Origin: an uncultured Litoreibacter sp.
Lineage (GTDB): Bacteria > Pseudomonadota > Alphaproteobacteria > Rhodobacterales > Rhodobacteraceae
Direction of reading: 5' to 3'
Assembly (NCBI GenBank): GCA_947492995.1
Contig: CANLOU010000001.1
Location: 62,001-126,000, forward strand
Length of the DNA stretch: 64,000 bases
This document shows positions 35,744 to 43,361 of the stretch, piece by piece. The translations under genes were made by a program, and so were the position numbers. Numbering within the stretch: position 1 is the stretch's first letter; each line of letters begins with the position of its first letter. The notes beneath the pieces are model-generated. The model did not search any database and was not told the DNA's origin. It worked only from the letters and a program-made list of their open reading frames with translations.

Positions 35744-36718
35744 ATGATGACATTGACCAAATCCGATCTGGAAGCCGCCGCCGCTTTGGTGCACCGCCAC
35801 ATGGCCCCGACGCCGGAATATAGCTGGCCTTTGCTGAACGCCTCGACGGGGTGCGAGACATGGGTGAAGCATGAAAACCACGGGCCGACCGGGGCCTTCA
35901 AGGTGCGCGGCGGGATCACGTTTATGGACTGGCTGGTGCGCACGCATCCTGACTGCAAAGGGATTTGCACGGCGACGCGGGGCAATCACGGGCAGTCTCA
36001 GGCGCGGGCGGCGACGGCGTTGGGGCTGCGGGCGTTGGTCTATGTGCCGCGCGGCAACTCGGTGGAGAAAAACGCCGCCATGCAGGCGTTTGGCGCGGAG
36101 CTGGTGGAATTTGGCGACGATTTTGACGAGGCGCGGCTGGAAGCGATCCGTGTGGCGGAAGTTGAGGGGCTGTTCGTGGTGCCGCCCTTCCACCCCGAGC
36201 TGGTGCGCGGCGTGGCGACTTACGCCTATGAGCTGTTCAGCGAAGCGCCGGATTTGGACGTGGTTTACGTGCCCATCGGCTGCGGGTCGGGCATCTGCGG
36301 CACCATCTTGGCGCGCGACGCGTTGGGGCTGAAAACAGAAGTTGTGGGCGTGGTGTCGGACCAGGCGCAAACCGCGAAGCTGTCGCTGGAAGCGGGGCGA
36401 TTGATCGAGACCAATTCTGCGCGCACTTTCGCGGATGGGATGGCCGTCAGGGTTCCGGTGCAAGACGCCTACGACATCTATTCCAAAGGGGCCGCGCGGA
36501 TCATCGCGGTCAGCGACGACGCAATCGCGGACGCGATGCGGCTGTATTACACCGCGACGCATAATATGTCGGAGGGCGCGGGCGCCGCGCCACTGGCGGG
36601 GCTGATGCAGGAACGGAGCGCGATGGCGGGCAAGAAGGCCGGCGTCATTTTGTGCGGCGGGAATGTGGACACCGGCTGGTTCAAAACCGTGCTGGATGGC
36701 GGCACGCCGACGGTCTAA
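35744..36718 (+). CDS. Threonine/serine dehydratase-like PLP enzyme
   Basis: This 324-residue fold-type II PLP enzyme has the PLP lysine in GPTGAFKVRGG (Lys53), the substrate loop CTATRGNHGQSQA, and a glycine-rich phosphate loop IGCGSGICG. There is no C-terminal ACT domain, so it is a catabolic or non-allosteric form. Likely reactions are threonine or hydroxyaspartate dehydration; the exact substrate is uncertain. Two adjacent ATGs mark the start. Its TAA overlaps the stop of the convergent deacetylase gene by 4 bp. Confidence 0.88.
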   Translation: MMTLTKSDLEAAAALVHRHMAPTPEYSWPLLNASTGCETWVKHENHGPTGAFKVRGGITFMDWLVRTHPDCKGICTATRGNHGQSQARAATALGLRALVYVPRGNSVEKNAAMQAFGAELVEFGDDFDEARLEAIRVAEVEGLFVVPPFHPELVRGVATYAYELFSEAPDLDVVYVPIGCGSGICGTILARDALGLKTEVVGVVSDQAQTAKLSLEAGRLIETNSARTFADGMAVRVPVQDAYDIYSKGAARIIAVSDDAIADAMRLYYTATHNMSEGAGAAPLAGLMQERSAMAGKKAGVILCGGNVDTGWFKTVLDGGTPTV

Positions 36719-37827
36719 AGCCCCGCGATTTTTCTGAGCGTTTGGATGTCCTCGCGCAGCCTCTCGTGGATCGGGCCATGTCGCGGGGCGTCGCGCAGGG
36801 TGGTAAACCAATGCGCGGGCGGGTTGCGGCCCCGGCGGTTGTTTTCAAAGGTGAGCGCGCGCAGAACGGCCTCCGCGTTTTCGGGCAACGTTTCGGGGAT
36901 GTCGTGCCCGTTCAGTGTGGCCCAAACGCCGGTCCACAGCCGGCCAACGGACCACGGGTTATAGCCGCCCCCGCCCTGCACCAAGTAGCGCTGCGCCATG
37001 TTTTGCAGGGCACGCACCACCGCCCAATGGGCGTTGTTGGAGAGGCACAGGTGGGACTGGGGGTCCTCCTCCACTGCATCGGCCCCGCATTGCAGGACAA
37101 TCGCGTCGGGTTTGAAGCGGTCGACCACGGGCAGGATCAGGGTGTCGAGGACAAGGGCCATGTCGTCGTCGTGAAAGCCACGTGGGACGGGGAGGTTGAG
37201 GTTGGTGTCCGAGCCGCCCAACAGGCCGGACCGGGGCCAGAGCCCTGCCTCGTGGATCGAGATCATCAACGTGTCGGGGTCAGCGCCAAAGCCATGTTCC
37301 ACGCCGTCGGGGTGATGGGCGTCGATGTCGATATAGGCGATGCGGGCCGCCCCGTTGCGACGCAGGGACTGGATCGCAAAGACAGGGTCGTTGAGGTAGC
37401 AAAACCCGTTGGCATGGGTGGGCATGCCGTGATGCGTGCCGCCGCCGGGTTGGTAGACCGTGCCGCCGTTTTTCAACAACTCGCCCGCCAACAATGCGCC
37501 GCCGACGCCAGTGGCGGGGCGGGTGAACATCTCGGGGAAGACGGGGTTGGTGACGGTGCCGAGGTGAAAGCGCGTGATGTCGTGGGGCGTGGCGTGCTGG
37601 CTGTCGGCCACACGAGTGAGCGCGGTGATGTAGTCGGTATCGTGCCACGCATACAGGGTGCTGGGCTTGGCGCGGGGCGAGGACACGTATTGCGACGCGG
37701 GCAGCCAGTTCAGAGCGCGGGCAAGATCCATCACGGTGGACACGCGCGGCACCCTGAGCGGGTGCCAGCGGCCATAACTGGAGCCGCGATAAATCTCGGA
37801 ACCTATGAAAAGGGGCGTGCTGCTCAT
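36715..37827 (-). CDS. Histone deacetylase-like (AcuC/HDAC) family protein
   Basis: This 370-residue arginase/deacetylase-fold enzyme has zinc and catalytic residues in GGGTHHGMPTHANGFCYLND, YIDIDAHHPDGVEHGF and QCGADAVEEDP, followed by GGGGYNP. Bacterial relatives remove acetyl groups from proteins (acetyl-CoA synthetase for AcuC), polyamines or other amides. The substrate here is not evident. The start ATG at 37827 gives a typical N-terminus. It is convergent with the dehydratase and divergent from the NUDIX gene. Confidence 0.92.
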   Translation of the reverse strand: MSSTPLFIGSEIYRGSSYGRWHPLRVPRVSTVMDLARALNWLPASQYVSSPRAKPSTLYAWHDTDYITALTRVADSQHATPHDITRFHLGTVTNPVFPEMFTRPATGVGGALLAGELLKNGGTVYQPGGGTHHGMPTHANGFCYLNDPVFAIQSLRRNGAARIAYIDIDAHHPDGVEHGFGADPDTLMISIHEAGLWPRSGLLGGSDTNLNLPVPRGFHDDDMALVLDTLILPVVDRFKPDAIVLQCGADAVEEDPQSHLCLSNNAHWAVVRALQNMAQRYLVQGGGGYNPWSVGRLWTGVWATLNGHDIPETLPENAEAVLRALTFENNRRGRNPPAHWFTTLRDAPRHGPIHERLREDIQTLRKIAGL

Positions 37828-37983
37828 GGCATTGGACAATAGGTTTGACGGCGCGCATGCCAACCCCCTTGAGACCTGGTCCGCATGGCGAAAAATTAAC
37901 CTTAATCTGATACCCCTTCAAAAATGGGGTTTTTGTCGCTATAGTGCTGCAAAACAAACAAGAAACGACCAATTAGGCGGTTT

Positions 37984-38460
37984 ATGTCACTTCTGAGGAT
38001 GAAGCAGGCCCCATTGCGAATGGAGGCGAGAAACAAGCGGGACGTGCGCACCCAATTCGCAGCCTTGTGCTACCGCGTGCACAAAGAAAAAACCCAGATC
38101 ATGCTGGTGACCAGCCGCCAACGCGGGCGGTGGATCATCCCAAAAGGCTGGCCCGTCGAGGGCGCTACGCCCGCGCAAACGGCGGCGACCGAAGCTTTTG
38201 AGGAGGCGGGCGTTGAAGGCAAAACCTTCAACATCTGCCTGGGGCTTTATTCCTACACCAAGATGATGGACGGCGAGCCGGACCTGCCCTGCGCGGTGTC
38301 GGTGTTCCCGGTGCGGGTCAAGAAAGTGCTGGATGAATACCCCGAAATGAAAGAACGCCGCCGCAAGTGGTTTGGCCTGAAAAAGGCCGTTGAAAAGGTG
38401 CGCGAGCCTGAACTGCGCAAAATTTTGAAGCATTTTGACCCGGCTTTGCTGGAACGGTAG
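37984..38460 (+). CDS. NUDIX hydrolase
   Basis: This 158-residue NUDIX protein resembles diphosphoinositol polyphosphate or diadenosine polyphosphate hydrolases. The Nudix box reads GWPVEGATPAQTAATEAFEEAGVEG, split here as GWPVEGATPAQ then TAATEAFEEAGV. The metal-binding Glu residues are present, but the usual Arg of the REUXEE core is Thr. It hydrolyses X-linked nucleoside or inositol diphosphates by family; the substrate is unknown. A weak terminator-like hairpin (ACCCC/GGGGT then TTTTT, 37912-37934) lies 50 bp before the start. Confidence 0.88.
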   Translation: MSLLRMKQAPLRMEARNKRDVRTQFAALCYRVHKEKTQIMLVTSRQRGRWIIPKGWPVEGATPAQTAATEAFEEAGVEGKTFNICLGLYSYTKMMDGEPDLPCAVSVFPVRVKKVLDEYPEMKERRRKWFGLKKAVEKVREPELRKILKHFDPALLER

Positions 38461-38520
38461 TTGCGCCGCTGCGCTTGCGGCCTATGTTTGCGCACAGACC
38501 CGTAGGAGCCATCAAGACCC

Positions 38521-38946
38521 ATGATCCGCTACTCCCTGATCTGCGACAAGGAGCACCAGTTTGACAGCTGGTTCCAGTCCGCTGACGCGTTTGACAAGTT
38601 GCTATCGGCCTCGATGGTGACCTGTGCAGTGTGCGGCGGCACGGATGTGCGCAAGTCGGTGATGGCCCCGCGTATCGGCAAGGCAACGGACACGAATGTG
38701 GACCGCCCCCTGTCGGCCCCCGCATCGACGGCGGAACAGGCGTTCAAAGAATTGCGGGAGAAGGTCGAGGCCAACTCGGAAGATGTTGGCACCAACTTTG
38801 CCGCCGAGGCCCGCAAAATTCACGAGGGCGAAACCCCAGAACGGTCGATCTACGGCCAAGCCAAACCGGACGAGGCCAAGGCCCTGATCGAGGACGGCGT
38901 GCCTGTAATGCCCCTGCCCTTCATGCCCCCAAGAAAGACCAACTGA
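38521..38946 (+). CDS. DUF1178 family protein
   Basis: This 141-residue protein begins MIRYSLICDKEHQFDSWFQS and carries a zinc-ribbon-like CAVCGG, typical of DUF1178. The function is unknown. It lies 60 bp after the NUDIX gene and overlaps the next SDR gene by one base (TGATG), so all three genes probably form one operon. Confidence 0.92.
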   Translation: MIRYSLICDKEHQFDSWFQSADAFDKLLSASMVTCAVCGGTDVRKSVMAPRIGKATDTNVDRPLSAPASTAEQAFKELREKVEANSEDVGTNFAAEARKIHEGETPERSIYGQAKPDEAKALIEDGVPVMPLPFMPPRKTN

Positions 38947-39599
38947 TGAGCAATGTTCTGATTACCGGTGCCACACGTGGCATTGGCCGCGCCCTGTTTG
39001 ACGGCTACGGCGCACGCGGCGACGCGGTGACGGGCACCTACCGTGGTGCGCAGCCCGAAGGCGGTTCATGGATGCAACTGGATGTGGCCGACGCAGGCGC
39101 GGTTAGCGCGATGGACTACGCGCCGGACGCCTTGGACCTGCTGATCTGCAACGCGGGCGTCTACCTTGATAAGGGGGAGGCGTTGGACGGCGGATATGCG
39201 GCGGACCTGTGGTCCGACAGCTTTGCCACCAATGTGACAGGGGTGTTTTTGACCATCCAGACCCTGTTGCCGAAATTGCGAGCCGCCAAGGCGGGCAAGA
39301 TCGCGATTATCTCCTCGCAGATGGCGTCATCGGAACTGGCGCCGGGCGGGTCCTACATCTACCGCGCCTCCAAGGCGGCGGTGCTGAATTTGGGGCGCAA
39401 CCTAGCGAGCGATCTGGCGTCTGAGGGTATCGCGGTGGGCATCTACCACCCGGGCTGGGTGCAGACGGATATGGGCGGCGACGCAGCGGCGATCACGGTG
39501 GAGCAGTCCCGCGACGGGCTGATGGCGCGGTTTGACGCGTTGGGCATGGGGTCAACGGGCGAGTTCCTGACCTATGACGGGACCGCGCACCCCTACTAA
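38946..39599 (+). CDS. Short-chain dehydrogenase/reductase (SDR)
   Basis: This 217-residue SDR has the nucleotide motif ITGATRGIGRAL at the N-terminus, CNAGVYLDKG, a Ser in IISSQMASSELAPGG, and YRASKAA (Tyr and Lys). It is short for the family, and the C-terminal cap is small. The start at 38946 shares a base with the DUF1178 stop, so translation is coupled. The substrate is unknown. Confidence 0.9.
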   Translation: MSNVLITGATRGIGRALFDGYGARGDAVTGTYRGAQPEGGSWMQLDVADAGAVSAMDYAPDALDLLICNAGVYLDKGEALDGGYAADLWSDSFATNVTGVFLTIQTLLPKLRAAKAGKIAIISSQMASSELAPGGSYIYRASKAAVLNLGRNLASDLASEGIAVGIYHPGWVQTDMGGDAAAITVEQSRDGLMARFDALGMGSTGEFLTYDGTAHPY

Positions 39600-39671
39600 G
39601 GGCGTCTTGCCCTTGGCCGCGTAGAGGCATAAGACGCGGGCGGACTTAACTTCTACCTATTGGACGATGTG

Positions 39672-40922
39672 ATGACTGCGCCCGCAAAACGGCTTGTTAT
39701 GAAATTCGGCGGGACCTCCGTCGCCAATCTGGACCGCATCCGGCGGGCCGCCAAACGCGTGGGCGTTGAGGTGTCGAAAGGCTACGAGGTGATCGTCATC
39801 GTCTCGGCCATGTCGGGCAAGACGAACGAGCTGGTGGGCTGGGTCAACGAGACCTCGCCGATGTATGACGCGCGGGAATATGACGCGATCGTCTCATCCG
39901 GCGAAAACGTCACCGCCGGCTTGATGGCCCTGACCTTGCAGGAAATGAACGTGCCCGCGCGCAGCTGGCAGGGGTGGCAGGTGCCGCTGAAGACAACCGA
40001 CGCGCACAGCTCTGCCCGCATTGAGGAAATCCCGACCGACAATCTGGACGCGTCTTTTGCGCGTGGGAACAAGGTGGCGGTGGTTGCAGGCTTCCAAGGT
40101 GTCAGTGCGGATGGCAACATCACCACGCTGGGGCGTGGCGGGTCTGATACGACCGCCGTGGCCTTTGCCGCCGCCTTTGAGGCGGAGCGGTGCGACATTT
40201 ATACGGACGTGGACGGGGTCTACACCACCGACCCACGCATTGAGGACAAGGCCCGCAAGCTGGACCGCATCGCGTTTGAAGAGATGCTGGAACTGGCGTC
40301 GCTGGGCGCGAAAGTGCTGCAAACGCGGTCGGTTGAATTGGCGATGCGCTACAAGGTGAAGCTGCGCGTTCTGAGCAGCTTTGAAGAAATGGATGACAAC
40401 GCAGGGACTTTGGTCTGCGACGAGGAGGATATCGTGGAAAGCAACGTAGTGGCAGGCGTGGCCTATTCGCGCGACGAGGCGAAGATGACCCTGATCTCCG
40501 TGGCCGACCGTCCGGGGATCGCCGCGGCAATCTTCGGGCCGTTGTCCGAGGCGGGCGTCAACGTGGATATGATCGTGCAGAACATATCAGAGGAAGGCCG
40601 CACGGATATGACATTCTCGTGCCCCGTCAGCGAGGTCGCACGGGCCGCGAAGGCGATGGAAGATGCCAAAGCATCGGGCGACATCAACTTCCACGATCTG
40701 GTGGCCGACGAGGACGTGGCCAAAGTGTCCGTTGTCGGCATCGGGATGCGGTCACACGCGGGCGTCGCGGCGAAAATGTTCCAAGCGCTGCAGAATGACG
40801 GCATCAACATCAAGGTCATCACCACGTCGGAAATCAAGATTTCCGTGCTGATCGACCGCAAATACATGGAACTGGCCGTGCAGGCGTTGCATGACGCGTT
40901 TGAGCTGGAAAAAGCGGCCTAA
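39672..40922 (+). CDS. lysC: Aspartate kinase
   Basis: This 416-residue enzyme phosphorylates L-aspartate, the first step to lysine, threonine and methionine. The kinase domain starts VMKFGGTSVANLDRIRRAA and includes SAMSGKTNELVGW. Two C-terminal ACT domains (about 265-416: ISVADRPGIAAAIFGPLSEAGVN and VVGIGMRSHAGVAAKMFQAL) bind feedback inhibitors. The ATG at 39672 is preferred over a TTG four codons earlier. thrC lies later in the window but not in the same operon. Confidence 0.95.
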   Translation: MTAPAKRLVMKFGGTSVANLDRIRRAAKRVGVEVSKGYEVIVIVSAMSGKTNELVGWVNETSPMYDAREYDAIVSSGENVTAGLMALTLQEMNVPARSWQGWQVPLKTTDAHSSARIEEIPTDNLDASFARGNKVAVVAGFQGVSADGNITTLGRGGSDTTAVAFAAAFEAERCDIYTDVDGVYTTDPRIEDKARKLDRIAFEEMLELASLGAKVLQTRSVELAMRYKVKLRVLSSFEEMDDNAGTLVCDEEDIVESNVVAGVAYSRDEAKMTLISVADRPGIAAAIFGPLSEAGVNVDMIVQNISEEGRTDMTFSCPVSEVARAAKAMEDAKASGDINFHDLVADEDVAKVSVVGIGMRSHAGVAAKMFQALQNDGINIKVITTSEIKISVLIDRKYMELAVQALHDAFELEKAA

Positions 40923-40964
40923 AGCCCGATTGAAGTGAGGCCATTGCTGCTTTAGCCTTCGGGT

Positions 40965-41621
40965 ATGAAATGCGCCGCGCCCCTTCTTGCCCTTGCCCTG
41001 CTGGCCCCTGCGCCTGCCGTGGCGCATCCGCATGTGTTTGTGCAGGCAGGCGTCGATATTGTTTTTGACCGCAAAGGCAGGCTGAGCCACATCAAGGTGA
41101 CATGGGGCTATGACGCCTTCTATTCGCTGTTGATTGCCGAAGATCAGGGGCTGGATCAAGACGGTGACGGCGCGTTGACCGCGCGCGAAGAAGCCAAACT
41201 GTCAGGGTTCGACGCGAAATGGGCGCCGGGATTTAATGGTGACTTGGTCGCCACATTGGAAGGGCAGCCGTTGAAGCTGTCGGGCCCGTTGAAACCCACC
41301 GCGACGATGGTGGATGGGCAAATCATTTCCACCCATGTGCGCGAGGTGAGCGGCGCACCGTTCGTGGGCAGCGATACTTTGTCGGTGCAGGCCTATGATG
41401 AGAGCTACTACACCTCATATGATCTGACGCTTCCGGTGCGGTTGATTGGCAACGGGCAATGCAGCATCCGCAGAATTGAGCCCGATATTGACGGCGAATT
41501 GGCACAGATGCAGGCCATGTTGCTGTCGATTGACGCCGATGCAGACCTTGAGGAAATGGACATTCCGCTGATCGGCGGCGCATTTGCCACCGAAATTCTT
41601 GTGTCCTGCCCGTCATCCTGA
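40965..41621 (+). CDS. Periplasmic DUF1007 family protein with EF-hand
   Basis: This 218-residue secreted protein has a signal peptide (cleavage after PAVA, about 20) and the mature start HPHVFVQAGVDIVF, the DUF1007 hallmark. An EF-hand-like loop DQDGDGALTAREEAKL sits at about 66-81. DUF1007 proteins usually pair with NicO nickel/cobalt permeases and may present metal, but no such permease follows here. It lies 42 bp after lysC, perhaps with its own promoter, and is convergent with the TetR gene. Confidence 0.88.
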   Translation: MKCAAPLLALALLAPAPAVAHPHVFVQAGVDIVFDRKGRLSHIKVTWGYDAFYSLLIAEDQGLDQDGDGALTAREEAKLSGFDAKWAPGFNGDLVATLEGQPLKLSGPLKPTATMVDGQIISTHVREVSGAPFVGSDTLSVQAYDESYYTSYDLTLPVRLIGNGQCSIRRIEPDIDGELAQMQAMLLSIDADADLEEMDIPLIGGAFATEILVSCPSS

Positions 41622-41640
41622 CGCGTGTTGTCCTGCTCCG

Positions 41641-42231
41641 TCAGGCCCGCGCCTTTAGCAAGGCGATGATCGCGGTTACACCGCTATCAAGCTGATCGGC
41701 GGTGGTATGCGCGCGGGTCAAAGTGCGCATGCCGACGTAATGCGTGACCAACATATCAGACAGGAGCGCGCGGGTCTCAGCGGTGACAGAGGCAAAATCA
41801 CCTGAAGCCGCAAGCGCCGCGTCAAAGCCAGCCTTCATCTGATCCAGAAGGTTTTGCACAATGTCCGAAATTTCGAGGTCCTCGGATGCGGGGCCAGCGG
41901 CGGCGGTGCACATCAGACAGCCGCGCGTATCGCCGTCGCGCACTGTTCTGACGACTGACCGAAAGAGTGCCTCTATGCGGTCCAGCCCATCGGGAATGGC
42001 GTTGTCGGTCAGCAACCCAACCGCCGGTATCACCGCCTGCTGCTCGTAACGCGTCATGACCTTGAGAAACAGCGTCCGCTTGTCGGTGAAGGCCTTGTAG
42101 AGGCTGCCGCGCGTGATCGCCATGCCGTCCAGCAGGTCAGGCAACGAAGCATCTTCATACCCCTTTTCCCAGAACACATGCATAGCGGCTGTCAGCGCGT
42201 CTTCGGTATTGAATTCTCTGGGTCGGGCCAC
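41641..42231 (-). CDS. TetR family transcriptional regulator
   Basis: This 196-residue regulator has an N-terminal helix-turn-helix (about 8-50, ALTAAMHVFWEKGYEDASLPDLLDG and ITRGSLYKAFTDKRTLF) and a C-terminal ligand domain containing RGCLMCTAAAG, with two Cys two residues apart. It belongs to the AcrR/ComR-like group. It is divergent from the DM13-SPW genes and is their likely regulator. Confidence 0.92.
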   Translation of the reverse strand: MARPREFNTEDALTAAMHVFWEKGYEDASLPDLLDGMAITRGSLYKAFTDKRTLFLKVMTRYEQQAVIPAVGLLTDNAIPDGLDRIEALFRSVVRTVRDGDTRGCLMCTAAAGPASEDLEISDIVQNLLDQMKAGFDAALAASGDFASVTAETRALLSDMLVTHYVGMRTLTRAHTTADQLDSGVTAIIALLKARA

Positions 42232-42240
42232 GGGTACACC

Positions 42241-42276
42241 TTTGGTTGCCTACGCAAGTGATAGTTAGAAACCAAA
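42241..42276. promoter_or_regulatory. Candidate TetR operator
   Basis: TTTGGTT (42241-42247) and AACCAAA (42270-42276) form an inverted repeat just upstream of the TetR start and facing the DM13 gene promoter region. The spacing (22 bp) is wider than usual for TetR sites, so this is a weak prediction. Confidence 0.3.
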
Positions 42277-42395
42277 CAGTCTACACCTCACGATTTTGTG
42301 TTTTGCATAATTCGGAACTGATCGGTACCAAAAGGATATTCAGGACGTTTCCAACCAGAACCTGACCCATACAAACCGAATCAAGGACCATCAAA

Positions 42396-42794
42396 ATGAC
42401 TTTCTCTCTTCCCCGTTTCGCTGCAGTCGCAACCGCAGCATTTTTTCTTGCAATGCCTGTTGCTGCAACCGCGGCCGACGCACATCTCACCGGCACCTTC
42501 ACGGGAGCCAGCGACCACATCACCACGGGTGGCGTGACCATCGTCAAAACCGCAGGCGGCGGCGCTGTTGTGATCTTGGACGAAAACTTCAGCCTTGATG
42601 GCGCGCCGGACCCAAGGGTCGGGTTTGGCACCGATGGCGTCTATGCGGACGCCTCTGACCTTGGTGAGCTGACCCAAAAGGAAGGCCTTCAAGTCTACAT
42701 CGTGCCAGCCACCGTCAATGTGGATGACTTCAACGAGGTCTACATCTGGTGCAAACAATTCGCCGTTCCGCTGGGCGTCGCAGAGCTTAACTAA
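42396..42794 (+). CDS. Secreted DM13 domain protein
   Basis: This 132-residue protein has a signal peptide (cleavage after AATAA, about 26). A DM13-like domain follows: LTGTFTGASDHITTGGVTIV, VVILDENFSLDGAPDPRVGF and the C-terminal EVYIWCKQFAVPLGVAEL with its conserved Cys. DM13 domains are proposed to carry electron-transfer or redox functions, and the role here is unknown. An AAGGA ribosome site precedes the ATG. The gene is followed by an SPW-family membrane gene 62 bp later and is divergent from TetR. Confidence 0.87.
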   Translation: MTFSLPRFAAVATAAFFLAMPVAATAADAHLTGTFTGASDHITTGGVTIVKTAGGGAVVILDENFSLDGAPDPRVGFGTDGVYADASDLGELTQKEGLQVYIVPATVNVDDFNEVYIWCKQFAVPLGVAELN

Positions 42795-42856
42795 CCATCT
42801 TTGGGCGCGGGCTGACCCCCGCGCCGTTCCCCCACCCCATTAGAGGATCAATCCCA

Positions 42857-43210
42857 ATGTCTCGTTTCGTTACTAAAACTATCCACGCTTATCTGGATTA
42901 CCCTGTTGCCCTTGGGCTGATCGCTATGCCGTTTATCCTTGGCCTCGGCACGGTGAACCCAATTGCCTTTCAGCTATCCGTAGCCACCGGCGTTGCGGCG
43001 CTGCTGCTGACCTTGCTGACAGACCATCATCTGGGTGTCATTAAGGTGTTGTCCTATCAGCTGCATCTGACGGTTGATTTCCTTGTTGGGCTGGTCTTCA
43101 TCGCGGCCCCATTCATCTTTGGCTTTGCAGGGCTGGAGGCCGCCTATTACTGGGTGATTGGCGCCACCGTGCTGGTCGTCGTTGGACTGCACAAACCTGA
43201 AGACGCCTAG
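42857..43210 (+). CDS. SPW repeat family membrane protein
   Basis: This 117-residue protein has four hydrophobic helices in two similar halves (VALGLIAMPFILGLG and LVGLVFIAAPFIFGFAG), the SPW repeat arrangement. The function is unknown. It is probably co-transcribed with the DM13 gene and ends at a strong terminator. The two genes appear to form a small TetR-controlled envelope unit. Confidence 0.85.
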   Translation: MSRFVTKTIHAYLDYPVALGLIAMPFILGLGTVNPIAFQLSVATGVAALLLTLLTDHHLGVIKVLSYQLHLTVDFLVGLVFIAAPFIFGFAGLEAAYYWVIGATVLVVVGLHKPEDA

Positions 43211-43235
43211 GCCCAAAAGCCCAGATCACCCAATA

Positions 43236-43263
43236 AGGCAGGCTATTGGCCTGCCTTTTTTTG
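43236..43263 (+). terminator. Intrinsic terminator after the SPW gene
   Basis: Stem AGGCAGGC / GCCTGCCT (43236-43256, loop of 5) is followed by seven T. It begins 26 bp after the SPW stop codon. Confidence 0.93.
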
Positions 43264-43361
43264 AGCTATAGGTATGCGATTGCCTACTCGGGGCAATCGC
43301 GTCTCCCCTTCTTTGAAGAACTGCCGTATATCTAGGCCAAGACCAATCGAGGGGGGCCGGT

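Noticed and set aside
35658-35985. N-terminal extension of ModA
   Set aside because: It would hide the signal peptide and overlap the divergent dehydratase gene.
36715-37827. Horizontal transfer from eukaryotes for the HDAC-like gene
   Set aside because: This deacetylase family is widespread in bacteria, and base composition matches the neighbours.
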